Positions 58,760-64,000 of a DNA stretch of 64,000 nucleotides are shown here, piece by piece. Positions within the stretch are counted from its first letter, which is position 1. Every line of letters starts with the position of its first letter. The notes beneath the pieces were generated by a model that was not told the origin of the DNA, made no database searches, and saw nothing but the letters and a program-made list of their open reading frames with translations. The stretch spans positions 1 to 64,000 of the forward strand of contig NZ_VSKL01000001.1 of the NCBI RefSeq assembly GCF_008086165.1. Direction: 5' to 3'. Origin of the DNA: Algorimicrobium algoritergicola. GTDB taxonomy: Bacteria; Bacteroidota; Bacteroidia; Flavobacteriales; Flavobacteriaceae. The position numbers were made by a program, and so were the translations under genes.

Positions 58760-60916
58760 CTAGTCCTTAACTGTCGCCATTTTTTTAATATTATACGATG
58801 TCTTTAAATCTTGTAAAACATGTAATGCTTCTTCAACATAAACATCCTTACTTAAGCTTTCATGCCAACGCTGACGTTTGTCTTTTAAAACAGTATCCTG
58901 AACAAAAAGCTTTTGTTCATAAGGCAACGACTCGTATGTTAAGTTGGTTTTATACTCTCCAATTTTATCAAACGTTTTAGATTCTGTTTCATTGGCATCT
59001 AATTGCGCTTTATAATCTTCATAATTTAATGGGTAGGTTTTTTCATCCATTCGGGCTCGAACCCATTGCGCATTATCAGCAATTAGTTTAAGCTGTTCGT
59101 TATCTTTCATACGATCATTACTCATTTTTATAGTCGTATCATAATCAAAATAGCCTTCCCATAATTTATAATCGGCTGCATCAATTTCATCCCAAGACAA
59201 TGGATTCCTCTGGTCTTTTTCTCCAATATCAATATAACTGAAACGGTCTGGAACGACTACGTCACTTTTCACACCTTCCAACTGAACAGATCCACCATTT
59301 ATTCTGTAATATTTTTGTCTAGTAACTTTTAAAGCACCCAAATCCCCTTCTTGATTATTTCTAACCATGTTGTTTAAATCGTAAAAAGACTGAACAGTTC
59401 CTTTGCCATAGGTTTGCTTACTTCCAATAATAATAGCGCGTTTATAATCTTGCATGGCAGCTGCCATAATTTCTGAAGCTGATGCGGAAAATTCATTGAC
59501 TAAAATTACTAATGGACCATCCCAAACTATAGATTTATCGGTATCGTTTAAAACTTCTTTCGGATGTTCGGTTGAACGCACCTGAACAATTGGGCCATCT
59601 TCAATAAACAATCCGGCCATTTCCACAACGGTTTGAAGCGATCCACCACCATTATTACGTAAGTCTAAAACCAAACCTTCCATGCCTTGTTCTTTAAGAC
59701 GAATAATTTCATTCTTAACATCATTTGCAGCATTTAATTTTTGATAATCTTCAAAGTCTGCGTAGAATTTCGGCAGATTAATGATACCAAAATTCTTACC
59801 ATCTTTCTTAACAAAAGCGGACTTGGCGTGTGTTTCTTCTATTTCAACTATATCACGCGTAATTTTAATAACTTTAGTCGTACCATCAACTTTTTTAACG
59901 GTTAAAAATACATTAGTGCCTTTTGGACCTTTTATTAATTTAATAGCATCATCAATACGCATACCCGTTATGGTAATCGCATCTTTTTCATATTCCTGAC
60001 GTACTTTCATAATTACATCGCCAACTTCCAATTCTTTACCTCTCCAAGCTGGACCTCCTGAAATTAATTCCAAGATTTTAGTGTTATCATTTCGCTTTTG
60101 TAAACGTGCACCAATACCTTCTAATTTTCCAGCCATATCTTGATTAAAAGCCTCCTTGTCTTGAGGTGCAAAATACGTGGTGTGTGGATCAAATTCTTGC
60201 GCAATAGCATTGATGTACATAACAAACCAGTCATCACGATCCAAATCATCTATATAATCGTTGTAATAAATATCAATGGTTTTAAGCGTTGCTTTACGCG
60301 ATTCTTTTTCAATTTCAGACTTCGATTTTTTAACGACACGATCAATTTTTAAAGAGTCTGCCATGGCATTAATCTTTTCTAAATTTTTCTGTTCAACCAT
60401 CAATTCATCATAATTTGATAAATTACTATATTTTAAACGTTGTCTCCACCTATCCGTTAATTCTTTCTTGTTCTTCACATAACCGATATTTTCATAATCC
60501 GCATCGTATGTTTCGTTTTTAGTATAATCAAAAGATTCAGCTAAAATATCCTTATAGATCACTTTAGCTTCTTCAATACGTTTTACCAAACGCTCATGCG
60601 TTAAGTTAAAGAATGAAATGTCATAAGCTTTCAACTGATCATCTAACTCCGTTTTATACTTCGAAAATTCTTCAATATCCGATTTGTAAAAATATTGTTT
60701 TAATGGATCTATCTGATCGAGATAATCCAAATAAACCTGTTCTGAAAAGTTGTCATCCATCGCTTTAGGATCAAAATGACCACGTTCTAAAACATAAGTT
60801 ATTACTTGAATTAGCAGTTTATCTTTATCAGGATCGTCAAATGTTTTGGTAGTAAAACTACAGGATGCAAATGCGAGCAACAGCAAGAGCACTAAAATGT
60901 TATAATTCCTTTTCAT
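58760..60916 (-). CDS. prc: C-terminal processing (tail-specific) protease, lipoprotein
   Basis: A 718-residue protein from the ATG at 60916. Lipoprotein signal (VLLLLLAFASC) predicts a membrane-anchored periplasmic enzyme. PDZ domain near GIGARLQKRNDNTKILELISGGPAW; catalytic Ser-Lys dyad in ASASEIMAAAM and GSKQTYGKGT; long C-terminal DUF3340-type extension. Degrades or trims periplasmic proteins and possibly penicillin-binding proteins. An ATG at 60934 upstream is less likely because the signal begins at MKRNYN. Confidence 0.9.
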   Translation of the reverse strand: MKRNYNILVLLLLLAFASCSFTTKTFDDPDKDKLLIQVITYVLERGHFDPKAMDDNFSEQVYLDYLDQIDPLKQYFYKSDIEEFSKYKTELDDQLKAYDISFFNLTHERLVKRIEEAKVIYKDILAESFDYTKNETYDADYENIGYVKNKKELTDRWRQRLKYSNLSNYDELMVEQKNLEKINAMADSLKIDRVVKKSKSEIEKESRKATLKTIDIYYNDYIDDLDRDDWFVMYINAIAQEFDPHTTYFAPQDKEAFNQDMAGKLEGIGARLQKRNDNTKILELISGGPAWRGKELEVGDVIMKVRQEYEKDAITITGMRIDDAIKLIKGPKGTNVFLTVKKVDGTTKVIKITRDIVEIEETHAKSAFVKKDGKNFGIINLPKFYADFEDYQKLNAANDVKNEIIRLKEQGMEGLVLDLRNNGGGSLQTVVEMAGLFIEDGPIVQVRSTEHPKEVLNDTDKSIVWDGPLVILVNEFSASASEIMAAAMQDYKRAIIIGSKQTYGKGTVQSFYDLNNMVRNNQEGDLGALKVTRQKYYRINGGSVQLEGVKSDVVVPDRFSYIDIGEKDQRNPLSWDEIDAADYKLWEGYFDYDTTIKMSNDRMKDNEQLKLIADNAQWVRARMDEKTYPLNYEDYKAQLDANETESKTFDKIGEYKTNLTYESLPYEQKLFVQDTVLKDKRQRWHESLSKDVYVEEALHVLQDLKTSYNIKKMATVKD

Positions 60917-61069
60917 AAGTCTCAAAAAAAGCATAGATTATTTTTCACTAAATTAATGAAAAAACCATGCCAAATTAACCAATCACTAATAATTTTTTGT
61001 TAAACCATATAAATTAAGGCATTGCGCATGATTTTATGTATTTTAGCAGCCGGAATAAACGAAAATATA

Positions 61070-61846
61070 ATGACAAAAAGACCACTAATTTTAGTCACAA
61101 ATGATGATGGTATTACAGCTCCTGGCGTACGCGCTTTAATTGAGGCTGTTAAAGATTTAGGTGATATTGTGGTGGTAGCGCCAGACAGTCCGCAAAGTGC
61201 CATGGGGCATGCCATAACCATTAATTCTACACTGCATTTGGAACGTGTTACGATTGATGATTCTGGACGTATTGAATACAGTTGTTCTGGCACACCTGCA
61301 GATTGCGTAAAATTAGCGGTAAATGAAATTTTGGATAGACGTCCTGATCTTTGTGTTTCTGGCATAAACCACGGTTCAAATTCATCTATAAATGTTATTT
61401 ACTCGGGAACCATGAGTGCCGCTTTAGAGGCCGGTATTGAAGGCATTCCTGCTATAGGCTTTTCGCTTTTAGATTATAATTACAATGCCGATTTTACAGC
61501 AGCCAAAATTATAGCAAAAAGGGTGACACAAGAAGTTTTAAAAAATGGTTTACCAAAAGATATTGTTTTGAACGTTAACATCCCGAATCTTGAAGAAAAA
61601 GATATAAAAGGAATTAGAATATGCCGACAAGCCAAGGCAAACTGGCAAGAAGAATTTGATAAACGCCAAACACCTCAAGGTAAAGATTATTATTGGTTAA
61701 CGGGAAAATTTGTTAATTTAGATAAAGGTGAAGATACGGATGAATGGGCTTTAGAAAACGGCTATGTTTCCGTTGTTCCTGTTCAATTTGATTTAACAGC
61801 GCACCATTATGTTCAGCAATTAAATACATGGAATTTTAATGATTAA
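61070..61846 (+). CDS. surE: 5'/3'-nucleotidase SurE
   Basis: A 258-residue SurE counted from the ATG at 61070 (MTKRPLILVTNDDGI). Metal motif NDDG at 11-14, GTPADCVKLA, and the VSGINHGSNSSINVIYSGTMSAALEA signature are intact. It hydrolyses nucleoside monophosphates and is part of stress survival in many bacteria. A frame extension to 61022 exists but would lack the standard start. Its stop overlaps the next gene by 8 bases. Confidence 0.95.
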   Translation: MTKRPLILVTNDDGITAPGVRALIEAVKDLGDIVVVAPDSPQSAMGHAITINSTLHLERVTIDDSGRIEYSCSGTPADCVKLAVNEILDRRPDLCVSGINHGSNSSINVIYSGTMSAALEAGIEGIPAIGFSLLDYNYNADFTAAKIIAKRVTQEVLKNGLPKDIVLNVNIPNLEEKDIKGIRICRQAKANWQEEFDKRQTPQGKDYYWLTGKFVNLDKGEDTDEWALENGYVSVVPVQFDLTAHHYVQQLNTWNFND

Positions 61847-62123
61847 AAAAGAAGTTTTTATAGGTTTATTAGTTGGCTTAATTGCCAATGCTATAGGTGT
61901 TTATTTAGCTGCAATGGTTTTAGGAAATCATGATGATTTTATGATGGCACTGAAAAATGCTTCTGCAGATGGATTTTTGGGGAAATTGGTTAGTTTGGGA
62001 GCCATTCTAAATTTAGTCGCCTTTTTTATCTTTATCAAGAAAAAACAAGATTATCGCGCAAGAGGTGTGCTTTTAGCAACCGTTATTGTTGCGGTTTCAA
62101 CATTTCTATTTAAATTTATGTAG
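61839..62123 (+). CDS. small inner-membrane protein of unknown function
   Basis: A 94-residue protein with three predicted membrane helices (VFIGLLVGLIANAIGVYLAAMVL, LVSLGAILNLVAFFIFI and GVLLATVIVAVSTFLFKFM) and short charged loops. It overlaps surE by 8 bases and precedes lpxB by 1 base, so co-expression with lipid A synthesis is likely. No family recognised; it is a usual companion of these genes in flavobacteria. Confidence 0.65.
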   Translation: MIKKEVFIGLLVGLIANAIGVYLAAMVLGNHDDFMMALKNASADGFLGKLVSLGAILNLVAFFIFIKKKQDYRARGVLLATVIVAVSTFLFKFM

Positions 62124-62124
62124 T

Positions 62125-63240
62125 ATGAAATATTATATAATTTCTGGTGAAGCTTCAGGTGATCTGCATGGTTCCAACCTGATGAAAGCTCTGAAAAAAG
62201 AAGACCCAAAAGCAGAATTTCAATTTTGGGGAGGTGACTTAATGCAAGCCGTTGGTGGTACTTTGGTGAAACACTACAAAGAACGCTCGTTTATGGGTTT
62301 TGCAGAAGTGATTATGAACCTCTCTTCTATCTTTAAGGATTTCGATTTATGTAAAACGGATATTACCGAATACCAACCAGATGTTATTATTTTCATAGAC
62401 AATTCAGGATTCAACTTGCGTATTGCCAAGTGGGCAAAAAAAGAAGGATTTAAAACAAATTATTATATTTCGCCACAAGTTTGGGCATCTAGACCAGGAC
62501 GTGTAAAAGATATTAAACGCGACATTGATGCCATGTACGTTATTTTACCCTTTGTTGAAACGTTTTATAAAACCCATAATTATCCAGTAACTTTTGTTGG
62601 TCACCCACTTATTGATGCTATTTCTGGTCGCGAACAAATTAGCGAAGCAACCTTTAGAGCGGAAAACGAATTAAGCGAAAAACCAATAATTGCGCTATTA
62701 CCTGGCAGTAGAAAACAAGAAATTTCCAAAATGTTGTCGGTTATGTTAAGCCTGACTCCAGACTATCCTAACTATCAATTTGTAATTGCGGGTGCACCAA
62801 GTCAGGATTACGATTTCTACAAACAGTTTATTAAAAATTCCAACGTTCACTTTATTTCAAATAAAACGTATGATTTATTGAGTGTTGCTTCCGCAGCATT
62901 AGTAACATCAGGAACGGCAACGTTAGAAGCTGCTTTATTTAAAGTTCCAGAAGTGGTTTGCTATAAAGGCAGTTGGTTATCCTACCAAATTGGCAAGCGT
63001 TTGGTAAAGCATATTAAATACATTTCTTTGGTGAATTTAATTATGGATAAAGAGGTTGTAACCGAATTGATTCAAGCTAGTTTTACGCGAAAAAACCTAA
63101 AAATAGAACTCGATAAAATTCTTGATAAACCAACTAGAAACAAGCTATTTTTGGACTACTACGAACTTGAAAAAAAGTTAGGCGGCAAAGGTGCAAGTGC
63201 TAAAACGGCTCAGCTTATCTATAAATCACTTAATACGTAA
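62125..63240 (+). CDS. lpxB: lipid-A-disaccharide synthase LpxB
   Basis: A 371-residue glycosyltransferase from the ATG at 62125 (MKYYIISGEASGDLHGSNL). GEASGDLHG, the FIDNSGFNLRIAKWAKK stretch and YISPQVWASRPGRVK are hallmarks. It joins UDP-diacyl-GlcN and lipid X to form the lipid A backbone. Peripheral inner-membrane enzyme. It overlaps the 3' end of the convergent methyltransferase gene by 11 bases. Confidence 0.95.
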   Translation: MKYYIISGEASGDLHGSNLMKALKKEDPKAEFQFWGGDLMQAVGGTLVKHYKERSFMGFAEVIMNLSSIFKDFDLCKTDITEYQPDVIIFIDNSGFNLRIAKWAKKEGFKTNYYISPQVWASRPGRVKDIKRDIDAMYVILPFVETFYKTHNYPVTFVGHPLIDAISGREQISEATFRAENELSEKPIIALLPGSRKQEISKMLSVMLSLTPDYPNYQFVIAGAPSQDYDFYKQFIKNSNVHFISNKTYDLLSVASAALVTSGTATLEAALFKVPEVVCYKGSWLSYQIGKRLVKHIKYISLVNLIMDKEVVTELIQASFTRKNLKIELDKILDKPTRNKLFLDYYELEKKLGGKGASAKTAQLIYKSLNT

Positions 63241-64000
63241 TAGGTAAACTTTCAAATAGTTTTTTGTTTGAATTTTCAATGCCAGAAAGTGTTTCTTGCA
63301 ACGATTTGGCTATAGCATAACCCAATAATGGTGGAACCGCATTTCCTATTTGCTGATATTGACTCAAGCCCTTTTCCCAACTCATTTTGGTCCGCATACC
63401 TTGAAAAATAAAGGTGTCTGGAAAGGATTGTAATCGCGCGCCTTCACGAGCAGTAAAATTCCGATGTAAAAACGGATGAATAAAATTACTTTGAAAGGAT
63501 GCTGCAATTGTTGGCGCAGGTTTTTCGGCATGTAAACGCTGATTATTTTGCGAAAAAACGATTTTCGATTTCTCCTTCGGATTTCCACGTTTTACCGCAG
63601 CATGTTCTTGAGAAACATGCGCTAATGATTCACCCGCTTTAATTACCTGAAACCGATTGATTAATCGTTGGGTATGGCGCATAGCCACATGGTTAAAAAC
63701 CGACGAACTTTGCTTCCTGACAAATTCTTGATAATTATTTGTGGCTTCAGTTTCATAGGTCATTTTTTCGGCACCTTCGGATGCGTTAATTTGCGGCAAA
63801 TCGGATATAGCTTCCCAAACGGTAACGGGGTTTTCATAGGTTTTCTTTGGAAAAAGCGGTTGCTTTTCTAAATCCTTTCGGATGCCAATCATTATAACCC
63901 GTTGTCTATTTTGTGGCACACCATAATCCGACGCTAAAAGCACTTGATATTCCACTTGATATCCAACGCCTGCATTTTCAAACTCGTCTTTCATAAGTTT
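63230..64000 (-). CDS. C5-cytosine DNA methyltransferase, C-terminal part (N-terminus beyond edge)
   Basis: An open frame continues to the right window edge; at least 256 residues are visible. Motif VIII QNRQRVIMIG and motif X (QYQQIGNAVPPLLGYAIA) are intact, with a target-recognition region between. Motifs I to VI (SAM binding and catalytic PCQ) must lie outside the window. It modifies cytosine in DNA; whether part of a restriction system or solitary cannot be decided. Gene end overlaps lpxB. GC and codon use look like the host. Confidence 0.85.
   Translation of the reverse strand, partial: KLMKDEFENAGVGYQVEYQVLLASDYGVPQNRQRVIMIGIRKDLEKQPLFPKKTYENPVTVWEAISDLPQINASEGAEKMTYETEATNNYQEFVRKQSSSVFNHVAMRHTQRLINRFQVIKAGESLAHVSQEHAAVKRGNPKEKSKIVFSQNNQRLHAEKPAPTIAASFQSNFIHPFLHRNFTAREGARLQSFPDTFIFQGMRTKMSWEKGLSQYQQIGNAVPPLLGYAIAKSLQETLSGIENSNKKLFESLPITY

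Noticed and set aside
58760-60916. Prc-type protease as a phage maturation protease
   Set aside because: It is more than 29 kb outside the prophage, has a lipoprotein signal, and belongs to a standard host family.
63230-64000. DNA methyltransferase as part of the prophage
   Set aside because: It lies over 34 kb from the prophage end next to lpxB; nothing links it to the phage. A complete restriction system cannot be judged because the gene leaves the window.

Overview
The window is chromosomal DNA of a Bacteroidetes bacterium, most likely family Flavobacteriaceae. This is inferred from the low GC, the Bacteroidetes-type promoter boxes (TAnnTTTG), the dcw cluster layout (mraZ to ftsZ without murF or ddl, and FtsZ with a very long C-terminal tail), and weak Shine-Dalgarno signals. 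Two regions are clear: a prophage (1 to about 29288, left end outside the window) and ordinary host chromosome (about 29289 to 64000).

The prophage looks like a Mu-type, contractile-tailed transposable phage. From left to right it has: a block of small early/middle genes (1-5345) with a KilA-N protein, small membrane proteins, a secreted protein and a duplicated tail gene; a head and packaging module on the minus strand (10908 down to 5373: small terminase, large terminase, gp36-like connector, DUF935 portal, MuF-like protein, gpG-like protein, probable tail terminator); a divergent control region (10909-11088); then on the plus strand a prohead protease/scaffold, major capsid, lysis genes, tail sheath, tail tube, a tail chaperone pair joined by a likely -1 frameshift, tape measure, baseplate and tail fibres (11089-26992). 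No transposase, repressor or integrase is inside the window.

The most unusual part is the right end of the prophage (27001-29288). After a very long hairpin comes a compact operon: a 42-residue protein, an ABC-type ATPase whose frame runs over a perfect A AAA AAG slippery site into a GNAT acyltransferase, and a formyltransferase-like enzyme lacking the usual catalytic Asn. It sits where phage Mu carries mom, so a DNA base hypermodification (anti-restriction) role is a reasonable but unproven proposal. Just beyond it, paired 11-bp repeats 22 bp apart and a TATACA end look like a Mu-type transposase-binding terminus.

The prophage has interrupted a host gene, of which only the last 47 codons (29289-29432) remain here. 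Directly downstream lies a perfect 9+9 bp palindrome and then a TolC/adaptor/RND efflux operon, so the broken gene could have been its local regulator. Next come an MscS channel, a tiny membrane protein, a SpoIIAA-like protein, an outer membrane barrel, and tRNA-Arg.

From 54601 down to 38439 the minus strand carries the complete division and cell wall cluster: mraZ, rsmH, ftsL, ftsI, murE, mraY, murD, ftsW, murG, murC, ftsQ, ftsA, ftsZ and a yqeY homologue. It is headed by three exact 10-bp operator-like repeats that overlap the promoter of mraZ. The rest holds an alpha/beta hydrolase, EngB GTPase, a pair of secreted paralogues (one frameshifted), an OppC-like permease, a Prc-type protease, SurE, a small membrane protein, LpxB, and the C-terminal part of a C5-cytosine DNA methyltransferase running off the right edge.
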